Below, in pieces: positions 34,764-41,926 of a stretch of 46,990 nt of DNA. Below the pieces are notes generated by a model. The model saw nothing but the letters and a program-made list of their open reading frames with translations. It had not been told where the DNA came from and ran no database searches. Positions within the stretch are counted from its first letter, which is position 1. Each line of letters opens with the position of its first letter. Source of the DNA: Omnitrophica bacterium GWA2_41_15 (GTDB lineage: Bacteria; Omnitrophota; Gorgyraeia; Gygaellales; Profunditerraquicolaceae); contig CAKKQB010000031.1 of the NCBI GenBank assembly GCA_919901915.1, positions 1 through 46,990 on the forward strand. The letters run 5' to 3'. The translations under genes were made by a program, and so were the position numbers.

Positions 34764-36071
34764 ATGGGTAAGACAATCGCGGAAAAAATATTAAGTAGTC
34801 ACGCGGGAAGAGACTTGAAAGCAGGCGATTTTGCTATATGTAAAATCGATTTTACTTTTGCTCAAGATGGAACATCTTCCATTGTTATAGATAGAATAAA
34901 GGAATTGGGTATAAAACAGTTGGAAACAAAATTCTGCATGGTTATTGATCATAGCGCGCCTTCTCCGAGCGAGGGTGTTTCCCGTGTGCACAAGAAGATG
35001 CGTTCTTTCGCGAAGGAATTTAATGTTCATTTATATGATATTGGCTGCGGGGTGTGCCATCATGTTATTCCTGAATCAGGTCAGATTTTGCCGGGGGACC
35101 TTGTTTTAGGCGCGGATTCCCATACTTGCACCCATGGAGCATTGGGCGCGTTTTCTACGGGTGTAGGCTCTACGGATTTAGCGATTGCTTTAGCTACGGG
35201 AAAAAACTGGTTTAAAGTTCCAAAGACAGTGAAAATAATAATTACCGGGAAAGCGCCTAAAGGCGTATTCGCGAAAGATATCATACTTTATATTATTAAA
35301 AAGATTGGGGCTGACGGGGTAACTTATAAGGCGGTTGAGTTTAGCGGAGCGGTAATTGATGAGATGGATATGGATGGCCGTTTTACAGTTTGCAATATGG
35401 TGGTGGAAATGGGCGCGAAAGTTGGATTTATGCCGAGGGATAAAAAGACGCTTAATTGGTTAAAGGCAATAACCCCTAAGTGTGAAAAAAACAACTTTGT
35501 TGAAGCGGATAAAGACGCGGAGTATGAAAGCGTTCTGAAATTTGATATCTCTAAACTTAAGCCGCTTGTTGCTTGTCCACATGCTGTTGATAATGTAAAA
35601 TCAATAGATGAATTAAAAAACGCCTCTCTTGATAAAAGCGTCATTGGTTCGACTAATAAAACTTTTGCTTGTCGAGTGAAAATAAATGAGGCATTTTTGG
35701 GGACTTGTACAAATGGAAGGCTCAATGACCTTTTGGTAGCCGCTTCTATATTAAAAGCAAGAAAGGTGGCTTTTGGGGTTAAGCTCATAATCGCGCCAGC
35801 TTCAAAGGCTATATTTTTAGATGCTTTGAAGCTGGGCTTGATTGATATATTTATTAAGGCTGGCGCTGTGGTTGTTTCGCCCGGATGCGGTTCTTGCGTG
35901 GGTACGCATAATGGAGTTCCCGCGGATGGCGAAATAGTGATTTCTTCGGCTAACAGAAATTTTAAAGGCAGGATGGGTAATCCCAATGCTTTTATTTATT
36001 TAGCTTCGCCCGCGACTGTGGCCGCGTCCGCGATTAAGGGTTATATTGCTGATCCAAGGGAGTTTTTATAA
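34764..36071 (+). CDS. Aconitase/3-isopropylmalate dehydratase family, large subunit (LeuC/HacA type)
   Basis: An iron-sulfur hydro-lyase subunit of 435 aa from ATG 34764; the longer reading starts inside the repeat array. Ligands of the 4Fe-4S cluster are visible: C315 in GTCTNGR and C375/C378 in GCGSCVG. The conserved DSHTCTHGALGAFSTGVGSTD is present. The family covers 3-isopropylmalate, homoaconitate and some aconitate isomerases. No leuA or leuB is nearby, but a true isocitrate dehydrogenase and malate dehydrogenase are, so an aconitase role (citrate to isocitrate) is a reasonable inference. Its partner small subunit is at 37292, after pilT. Confidence 0.88.
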   Translation: MGKTIAEKILSSHAGRDLKAGDFAICKIDFTFAQDGTSSIVIDRIKELGIKQLETKFCMVIDHSAPSPSEGVSRVHKKMRSFAKEFNVHLYDIGCGVCHHVIPESGQILPGDLVLGADSHTCTHGALGAFSTGVGSTDLAIALATGKNWFKVPKTVKIIITGKAPKGVFAKDIILYIIKKIGADGVTYKAVEFSGAVIDEMDMDGRFTVCNMVVEMGAKVGFMPRDKKTLNWLKAITPKCEKNNFVEADKDAEYESVLKFDISKLKPLVACPHAVDNVKSIDELKNASLDKSVIGSTNKTFACRVKINEAFLGTCTNGRLNDLLVAASILKARKVAFGVKLIIAPASKAIFLDALKLGLIDIFIKAGAVVVSPGCGSCVGTHNGVPADGEIVISSANRNFKGRMGNPNAFIYLASPATVAASAIKGYIADPREFL

Positions 36072-36093
36072 TGTTTAACGTATAGTTTTTATT

Positions 36094-36164
36094 AGCGTAT
36101 AGCGTATAGCGTTTAGTTTCTGTTTTTTATTTTTTTCTATCCGCTCTACGCTCTACGCTATACG
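36094..36164 (+). repeat. AGCGTAT array with inverted half (leuC-pilT)
   Basis: The left half is AGCGTAT AGCGTAT AGCGTTT AG, a long T-rich turn follows, and the right half is CTATCCG CTCTACG CTCTACG CTATACG. The pilT ribosome-binding site TGAGGTGATA comes next. Confidence 0.93.
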
Positions 36165-36182
36165 TTAATATGAGGTGATAAT

Positions 36183-37229
36183 ATGGAAATAAGAGATTTG
36201 TTTTTATTGTGTATTGAAAAAGGCGCTTCTGATTTACATATCACTGAAGATGAGCCGCCTGTTCTGCGTCTTGATGGTAGATTAGCGCGGACTGATTTGG
36301 AGGTGTTGAGTAAGTATGAATTAAAGAAGATGATTTACAGCGTTTTAACTAATACGCAGAAGGAAATATTTGAGAAGGACATGGAGCTTGATTTTTCTCT
36401 GGCGCTTCTTGATATGGATAGGTTTCGTGTTAATGTGCATTTGCAGAAGGGTTCAGTGGAAGCGGCTTTTAGGCGCGTGCCTTTAAAGATACCCATAATA
36501 CAAGAACTTGGTTTGCCGCCAGTTGTCGCGGAACTTACGCGCAGGTCTAATGGTTTGATTTTGGTTACAGGGCCGACAGGAACGGGAAAAACTACAACCT
36601 TAGCGGCAATGGTCGATCTTATTAATATCGAAAGGGATGGGCTTATAATTTGTATTGAAGATCCGATTGAGTTTGTGCATAAAAATAAAAAAAGTATTAT
36701 AAAACAAAGAGAGGTTTATTCAGATACGCATACTTTCGCGGCAGCGCTTAGGCACGCGCTTCGGCAGGATCCTAATGTTATAGTCGTGGGTGAGATGCGT
36801 GATCTGGATACTATATCTACGGCTCTTACCGCGGCAGAAACAGGGCATCTTGTTTTAGCAACTCTACATACCCCTGACGCGCCTCAGACTATTGAAAGAA
36901 TTATAGACGTATTTCCGCCTCATCAACAACAGCAGATAAAATTGCAATTAGCGGATTGTCTACAGGGGGTTATCTCGCAATTGTTATTGCCTCATGCCTC
37001 CGGTAAAGGTAGAGTTTTAGTTTGCGAGACAATGATTGCTACCCCGGGCATAAGAAATCTTATCCGTGAACAGCACATCGAGCAGATACCTACTTTTATG
37101 CAAACAGGTTTTCAGTATGGAATGAAGACGATGGATAAATCGTTAAAGGACGCGGTTCGGCAAAACTTAATTACTTTGGACGCGGCGTTGGTAAAAGTAA
37201 AGAATCCAGAAGAGTTTAAACAATTATAA
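36183..37229 (+). CDS. pilT: Type IV pilus retraction ATPase PilT family
   Basis: A hexameric ATPase of 348 aa that disassembles type IV pilins and powers twitching. The N-terminal KGASDLHI region is followed by Walker A GPTGTGKT (130-137), the Asp box CIEDPIEF, Walker B DPNVIVVGEMRD (196-207), the His box TAAETGHLVLATLHT (216-230) and the PilT hallmark PGIRNLIRE. A strong GAGGTGATA precedes the ATG. No other pilus gene is present, and it lies between the two subunits of an aconitase-type enzyme. Confidence 0.92.
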   Translation: MEIRDLFLLCIEKGASDLHITEDEPPVLRLDGRLARTDLEVLSKYELKKMIYSVLTNTQKEIFEKDMELDFSLALLDMDRFRVNVHLQKGSVEAAFRRVPLKIPIIQELGLPPVVAELTRRSNGLILVTGPTGTGKTTTLAAMVDLINIERDGLIICIEDPIEFVHKNKKSIIKQREVYSDTHTFAAALRHALRQDPNVIVVGEMRDLDTISTALTAAETGHLVLATLHTPDAPQTIERIIDVFPPHQQQQIKLQLADCLQGVISQLLLPHASGKGRVLVCETMIATPGIRNLIREQHIEQIPTFMQTGFQYGMKTMDKSLKDAVRQNLITLDAALVKVKNPEEFKQL

Positions 37230-37291
37230 TGATAATTTAAAAATACCTTTGCCACAAGGCTATGGTTCGGCATCCTATAGCCGAAGCTATA

Positions 37292-37795
37292 ATGAAAATA
37301 TCCGGTAAATCTATAAAGTTAGCTGATAATATAAATACGGATTTTATTATTTCCGGGAGATATAAATTTGCCATTACGGATATAAAAGAGCTATCTAAGC
37401 ATATAATGGAGGATATAGATCCGGATTTTTCAAAAAAGATAATTCCGGCTAAATCCTTAATTACCGCGGGTAAGAATTTTGGGATGGGGTCATCCCGGGA
37501 GCAGGCGCCTTTAGTGATAAAGGAGGCAGGTATATTGGCTGTGTTGGCTGAGAGCTTTGCCCGCATATTTTACCGAAATGCTTTCAATATCGGTTTGTTA
37601 TTAATAGAAGTAGATACAAAAAAAATAGATGAAAATGATATTTTGGATATAGATTTAGATAAAGGGATAATTAAAAATTTAACTAAGAATATAGAGCTTC
37701 AGATAAAGCCGATCCCTAAATTTATGCAAGAAATTTTAAAAGAAGGCGGTATAATTAACTATTATAAGAAATATAAAAAGTTACCCGAAGTTTAA
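37292..37795 (+). CDS. Aconitase/3-isopropylmalate dehydratase family, small subunit (LeuD/HacB type)
   Basis: The 167-aa swivel-domain partner of the subunit at 34764, starting at ATG 37292 (MKISGKSIKLADNINTD). The GSSREQAPLVIKEAG motif and the C-terminal ARIFYRNAFNIGLLLIEV are typical. The substrate loop reads GRYKF where family members have YLRT or YLVV-like residues, so substrate preference cannot be inferred safely. A small hairpin (TTCGGC at 37266-37271 with GCCGAA at 37280-37285) lies just upstream, and no Shine-Dalgarno sequence is seen. Confidence 0.87.
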   Translation: MKISGKSIKLADNINTDFIISGRYKFAITDIKELSKHIMEDIDPDFSKKIIPAKSLITAGKNFGMGSSREQAPLVIKEAGILAVLAESFARIFYRNAFNIGLLLIEVDTKKIDENDILDIDLDKGIIKNLTKNIELQIKPIPKFMQEILKEGGIINYYKKYKKLPEV

Positions 37796-37801
37796 TGTAT
37801 G

Positions 37802-37849
37802 GTGTATAGCGTATAGTTTTTCTATCCGCTCTACGCTAAACGCTCTACG
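37802..37849 (+). repeat. GTAT/AGCGTAT array with inverted half (leuD-icd)
   Basis: The left part is GTGTAT AGCGTAT AG, followed by TTTTT. The right half is CTATCCG CTCTACG CTAAACG CTCTACG, followed by a single T and the ATG of the isocitrate dehydrogenase gene. No ribosome-binding site separates array and start. Confidence 0.93.
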
Positions 37850-37850
37850 T

Positions 37851-38936
37851 ATGACACATAAAATAACTCTTATACCCGGTGACGGTATTGGCCCGGAGAT
37901 TACCGAGGCCGCTAGAAGATGTATTGAGGCAACCGGCGTAGATATTAGCTGGGAAGAGAAGCTCGCGGGAGAAACGGCGAGAGAAAAATTGGGAAGCCTT
38001 CTTCCCGAAGATACGTTAGATTCTGTAAGAAAGAATAGGGTTGCTTTGAAAGGGCCGATTACTACCCCTGTTGGTTCTGGGTTTCGTTCCGTAAATGTGG
38101 CAATCAGGCAGGCCTTAGGTTTATATGTGTGCCTGCGTCCCATAAAATCTTGTCCTGGCGCGAGAAGCCATTATAAAGATATAGATTTGGTGGTGATTCG
38201 CGAGAACAGCGAAGATTTATATGCGGGGATAGAATTTCAGGAATCTAGCCCTGAAGCAAAAAGGATTATTGAAGAAATAAAAGAATGTTCCAAAAAGGAG
38301 ATTCGTCCGGATTCAGGTATTTCCATAAAGCCAATCTCTAGATACGCTTCCAGGAGAATAGTTAAGTTTGCTTTTGAGTATGCTTTAAGTAATAACCGTA
38401 AGAAAGTTACCGCGGTGCATAAAGCAAATATAATGAAATTTACTGATGGCCTGTTTTTAGAAGTTGCGCGTGACGTTGCAAAGGATTACGAAGGTAGGAT
38501 AGCTTTTGAGGATATGATAGTGGATAATATGGCTATGCAGTTGGTGCAGAGGCCGCATAATTTTGATGTTTTGGTTTTACCTAATCTTTACGGTGACATA
38601 GTTTCTGATCTTTGCGCCGGTCTTATCGGCGGCCTTGGAGTTGCTCCGGGCGCTAATATCGGCGAACAAATAGCCGTGTTTGAGGCGGTGCATGGTTCAG
38701 CGCCAAAATATAGGGGGTTGAATAAGGTTAATCCCGCGGCAATGATTTTATCCGGAGTGTTAATGCTTAAATATATCGAAGAAAATAATGCGGCAGAAAG
38801 ATTGGAAAATGCGGTTAGAGAGGTTATTGCTGAGGGTAAATTCGTAACCTATGATTTAAAGCCCTCGTCAGGAGACCTCACCGCGGTCGGCACCATGGAA
38901 ATGGCAGATGCGATTATTAAAAAAATTAGTGATTAG
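37851..38936 (+). CDS. icd: Isocitrate dehydrogenase (monomer of the homodimeric type, probably NADP-preferring)
   Basis: Decarboxylates isocitrate to 2-oxoglutarate. The isocitrate phosphorylation-loop residues S80 and N82 in GFRSVNVAIR, together with R86, R96 and R117, separate it from LeuB. Catalytic Y124 and K191 and metal aspartates around 249-253 are present. Adenosine-binding residues K286, Y287 (HGSAPKY), V293 and Y334 match the E. coli NADP enzyme, although its Arg395 equivalent is not kept, so cofactor choice is inferred. Length 361 aa. The last codons and the TAG stop fall in a TTAGTGG heptamer array. Confidence 0.9.
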   Translation: MTHKITLIPGDGIGPEITEAARRCIEATGVDISWEEKLAGETAREKLGSLLPEDTLDSVRKNRVALKGPITTPVGSGFRSVNVAIRQALGLYVCLRPIKSCPGARSHYKDIDLVVIRENSEDLYAGIEFQESSPEAKRIIEEIKECSKKEIRPDSGISIKPISRYASRRIVKFAFEYALSNNRKKVTAVHKANIMKFTDGLFLEVARDVAKDYEGRIAFEDMIVDNMAMQLVQRPHNFDVLVLPNLYGDIVSDLCAGLIGGLGVAPGANIGEQIAVFEAVHGSAPKYRGLNKVNPAAMILSGVLMLKYIEENNAAERLENAVREVIAEGKFVTYDLKPSSGDLTAVGTMEMADAIIKKISD

Positions 38937-38971
38937 TGGTTAGTGGCTAGCGGTTTATTTTTTTGTTAAAA

Positions 38972-39913
38972 ATGAAAATTTCTATAATTGGAGCTGGAAA
39001 CGTAGGGAGTTTAACGGCGATGCGTCTTGCCCAGGAAGGCGTAGGCGAGATCGTTTTAATTGATATCGCCAAAGGCCTCGCGCAGGGTAAGTGTTTAGAT
39101 TTAGATGATGGCCGGTCTATCCTAAAATGCGATTATTGTATTGAGGGGTCAAGCGATTTGGATAAAATTAAGGATTCTGATATTGTGGTTATTACCGCTG
39201 GCCTTGCCAGAAAACCCGGTATGAGCCGTGAAGAACTTCTTAATAAGAATGCCCAGATTATAAAAGAGATAAGTTTAAACATAAAGAGATTATGCCCTCA
39301 AGCGGTAGTTATTGTGGTTACGAATCCGCTTGATTTAATGACCTATCTTGTTTTAAAAACGACTGGTTTTAAGCCGTCTAAGGTATTTGGTATGGGGGTT
39401 AGTTTGGATGGAGCTAGATTTGCTAATTTAATAGCGAAAGAATTAAATATTCCTGTTGCGGATATTGAGGCGACAGTAATTGCAAGTCATGGCGAGGGGA
39501 TGCTGCCTTTGCCTAGATTTACTACCGTAAAGGGTGTCAGGCTCAATGAATTTTTGGATGATAAAAAAATAGAATTTCTTGTTGAAAGAACGTTTAAAAG
39601 GGGGCTTGAGATTTTAACTTTGTTAGGCAGTGGCAGCGCGTATTTTGCTCCTTCCGCGGCGGCCGCGGCATTAGTTAAGGCTGTTGCTAAAAATGAAAAA
39701 CGTGTTATCGGAATTTGCGTTTATTTAAATGGAGAGTATGGCCTAAATGATGTTTGCATAGGTGTTCCTTGTTGTTTGGGCAAAGATGGGATAGAAAAGA
39801 TTATCGAACTAGACTTAAATAAAGAAGAAAAAGATAAGCTAAACAAATCTGCTGATACTATCCGGGAACTTATTAGGCAGTTACCTCTTTTTTGTCAGCC
39901 AGTGAGCGCTTGA
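38972..39913 (+). CDS. mdh: Malate dehydrogenase, NAD-dependent (LDH-like type)
   Basis: A 313-aa enzyme interconverting malate and oxaloacetate. The dinucleotide fold GAGNVG is at residues 7-12, with D31 ending the second strand, which predicts NAD preference. Substrate arginines R80 and R86 (LARKPGMSRE) indicate malate over lactate; N118, R149 and the catalytic H173 in ASHGEGM are present. ATG 38972 is used; a TTG nine bases upstream would add three spacer residues. The leader GTTAAAAATG has no Shine-Dalgarno sequence. Confidence 0.93.
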   Translation: MKISIIGAGNVGSLTAMRLAQEGVGEIVLIDIAKGLAQGKCLDLDDGRSILKCDYCIEGSSDLDKIKDSDIVVITAGLARKPGMSREELLNKNAQIIKEISLNIKRLCPQAVVIVVTNPLDLMTYLVLKTTGFKPSKVFGMGVSLDGARFANLIAKELNIPVADIEATVIASHGEGMLPLPRFTTVKGVRLNEFLDDKKIEFLVERTFKRGLEILTLLGSGSAYFAPSAAAAALVKAVAKNEKRVIGICVYLNGEYGLNDVCIGVPCCLGKDGIEKIIELDLNKEEKDKLNKSADTIRELIRQLPLFCQPVSA

Positions 39914-39968
39914 GTGGGTTAGGGGGTTTAACTGGCAAACCGGCTAACAAGATAACTGGTAAGCTAAT

Positions 39969-41264
39969 ATGTATGACCTTACGATAATTGGCGCTGGTTG
40001 GGCTGGTTTTAACGCGGCTTTAAGGGCAAGAGAGCTTGGTTTTAAAACGTGCCTTATTGAGGCGTCAGAGATCGGCGGGACCTGCCTTAATAAGGGCTGT
40101 ATTCCTACCAAAACATTAATTCAATCCGCAAAAGTATTCGCGCTTACCAGAAAATCAGAAATTTTCGGGCTCGAACCTATGACGCCCGAAATAAATTTTG
40201 CTAAAGTCAGGGAGAGGAAAGACAGTCTCATAAGGCAGCTCGCTAAGGGGATGCAATTTATGCTTAAAGGAATTGATTTTATTAATTCCAGAGCTGAGAT
40301 CTTGTCGGAAGAAGAAATAAAAATAGCGGATAAAGTTATTAAAACAAGGTTCATTATTATAGCTTCTGGTTCAAGACCCGCGGAATTACCCGGATACAGG
40401 TTCGATGGTATAAAGATACTTTCAAGCGATGATATATTAAATTTAAAAGAAATTCCGCGTTCTCTTTTAATTGTCGGAGGCGGAGTGATTGGCTGTGAAT
40501 TCGCGAGTTTATTTTCGTTATTCGGAAGTAGTGTCCGGATAATAGAGAAGATGCCTCATCTGCTCCCGGGAGAAGATAAAGAGATAGCCAGGAAAATAGA
40601 GTCTCTTTTTAAAAAAAGGGGCATTGAGGTAAATATTGATACTGATATAACAGGGGTAGCCTTAAAAGAATATGATTCAGTTTTAATCTGCGTTGGCAGG
40701 CAGCCTAACACAGAGGGTTTAGGTTTAGAAAGATTAGGGATTATTCTAGACAAGAATAGAATCGCGATTGACGATTGCTTTAGGACAAACATCGCTAATA
40801 TATACGCGGCAGGCGATTGTACAGGGAAAACAATGCTTGCTCATTTTGCCAGTTTTCAAGGTAGGGCTGCTGTGGAAAGAATCGTTAATGGTCGCGCCCA
40901 GTTGGGCTTCAACGCTTCCTTTGCGGCTGTTCCTAATTGTATATTTACTGATCCGGAGGTTGCTAGTGTTGGTATGAGTCAGGAAAAGGCGCAAGAGAAC
41001 AATATTGATGTAGATGTGCATAAATTTGATTTTTTAGGTTTAGGAATGGCGCGTATTTTAGATGAAGCAGAAGGGTTTATAAAGATAATTTCTGATAAAA
41101 AAAGTAATCAAATATTGGGCGCTTCTATAATCGGGCCAAAAGCAACTGAATTAATCTCTATTATGGCCTTGTCAGTATCCGCGGGGTTAAAGGTATCTCA
41201 AGTTAGGAGTACAATTTTTGCGCATCCAACGCTTTCTGAAGCTATTTATGAAGCCCTGAAATGA
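39969..41264 (+). CDS. Dihydrolipoyl dehydrogenase-like flavoprotein
   Basis: An FAD-dependent pyridine nucleotide-disulfide oxidoreductase that reoxidises dihydrolipoyl groups. The FAD fold GAGWAG is at residues 8-13, the redox disulfide C39/C44 in GGTCLNKGCIPTK, the NAD fold GGGVIGCEFAS is central, and the C-terminal dyad H419/E424 (HPTLSE) is intact. At 431 aa it is about 30 residues shorter than typical Lpd. The next gene is a lipoyl domain, its likely substrate. The upstream spacer (39914-39968) holds AACTGGCAAACCGGCTAAC-type octamer sequence. Confidence 0.9.
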   Translation: MYDLTIIGAGWAGFNAALRARELGFKTCLIEASEIGGTCLNKGCIPTKTLIQSAKVFALTRKSEIFGLEPMTPEINFAKVRERKDSLIRQLAKGMQFMLKGIDFINSRAEILSEEEIKIADKVIKTRFIIIASGSRPAELPGYRFDGIKILSSDDILNLKEIPRSLLIVGGGVIGCEFASLFSLFGSSVRIIEKMPHLLPGEDKEIARKIESLFKKRGIEVNIDTDITGVALKEYDSVLICVGRQPNTEGLGLERLGIILDKNRIAIDDCFRTNIANIYAAGDCTGKTMLAHFASFQGRAAVERIVNGRAQLGFNASFAAVPNCIFTDPEVASVGMSQEKAQENNIDVDVHKFDFLGLGMARILDEAEGFIKIISDKKSNQILGASIIGPKATELISIMALSVSAGLKVSQVRSTIFAHPTLSEAIYEALK

Positions 41265-41303
41265 TTGATGGGCTTAAGGGGTTACGGGGGAGGAGTATAG
41301 AAA

Positions 41304-41540
41304 ATGATTAAAGTTGTTTTGCCTGAATTAGGCGAAGGTATTGATAAAGCAACTGTTTCTTATTGGTATTACCAGGATGGCGAAAAAGTAAGCGAAAAAG
41401 ATGATCTTGTGGAGCTTACCACTGATAAGTCTACTTTCAATTTACCCAGTCCTTGTTTAGGCAGGATTGTTGAGATTTTCTTTCATGAAGGCGATACGGT
41501 AAACATCGGCGAGACGCTTGCTGTCATACAAGAGGAATAA
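41304..41540 (+). CDS. Free-standing lipoyl (biotinyl/lipoyl-carrier) domain protein
   Basis: A 78-aa protein comprising one E2-type lipoyl domain: VVLPELGEGID at the start, the lipoylation lysine K42 in TTDKST, and a closing GDTVNIGETLAVI. There is no peripheral-subunit-binding or acyltransferase domain, and a clean TAA is followed at once by a hairpin repeat. A strong GGGGGAGGAG lies 8 bases upstream. It probably carries lipoyl groups for the adjacent Lpd. It could be a separate arm for a complex encoded elsewhere, or the remnant of a lost E2. Confidence 0.88.
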   Translation: MIKVVLPELGEGIDKATVSYWYYQDGEKVSEKDDLVELTTDKSTFNLPSPCLGRIVEIFFHEGDTVNIGETLAVIQEE

Positions 41541-41580
41541 AGAGATTGCTGAAATAATCCAAAAATAGGCAGCAATCTCT
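41541..41580 (+). repeat. AGAGATTGCTG / CAGCAATCTCT hairpin, copy 2
   Basis: Perfect 11-bp arms at 41541-41551 and 41570-41580 begin one base after the lipoyl gene stop. Arms match the copy at 17053-17091. It closes the metabolic gene run and may stabilise or end its transcript, but no T-run follows. Confidence 0.9.
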
Positions 41581-41590
41581 CAAAGACAGC

Positions 41591-41619
41591 TTGACAAATA
41601 AGGCTTTATTCTGTATATA
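41591..41619 (+). promoter_or_regulatory. Sigma70-type promoter upstream of the glycolipid genes
   Basis: TTGACA at 41591-41596 is 17 bp from TATATA at 41614-41619; an overlapping TATAAT lies at 41618-41623. It directly follows the hairpin ending the previous run. The first gene downstream starts at 41927, so the leader would be about 300 bases and would include the palindromic element at 41753-41877. The rest of the gap 41624-41752 shows only a short TGTCTAAATTAGTGTC...TTTGACACTT inverted pair. Confidence 0.72.
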
Positions 41620-41752
41620 TAATTATAGTAGATAATATCGTGGTTGTCTAAATTAGTGTCATTGTTTCGCTCGCTCGTTTTTGACACTTCGCGAAATCAA
41701 ATCTTGAAATCTTTTTTCCGTCGAGATGCTACCGTTAATTTGGACACGCATG

Positions 41753-41877
41753 ATGGGACCGTTGCGAAATACCCTTTTTCGTCATCCTGAGCGAAGCGAA
41801 GGATCTTATCAGCGTCGAGATTCTTCGGCTTTCGGCCTCAGAATGACGCAAAGTTTGGTATTTCGCAACAGTCCCAT
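41753..41877 (+). mobile_element. Nested palindromic element, second family, copy 1 (MITE-like)
   Basis: Terminal arms at 41753-41773 and 41857-41877 are complementary at 20 of 21 positions (core GTTGCGAAATACC). Inside, GTCATCCTGA (41781-41790) pairs imperfectly with TCAGAATGAC (41837-41846), around a widespread-looking GCGAAGCGAAGGATCT tract. Total length is 125 bp with no coding capacity. It would be transcribed as a long hairpin in the leader of the glycosyltransferase gene. Confidence 0.78.
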
Positions 41878-41926
41878 GATAGCATATAATTAAAAAATAT
41901 TTTGAAATAAAAGGGGTTGTTTTAGT

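Noticed and set aside
37851-38936. 3-isopropylmalate dehydrogenase (LeuB)
   Set aside because: The substrate loop has the Ser and Asn of isocitrate dehydrogenases (S80, N82) and the HGSAPKY adenosine site, not the LeuB pattern.
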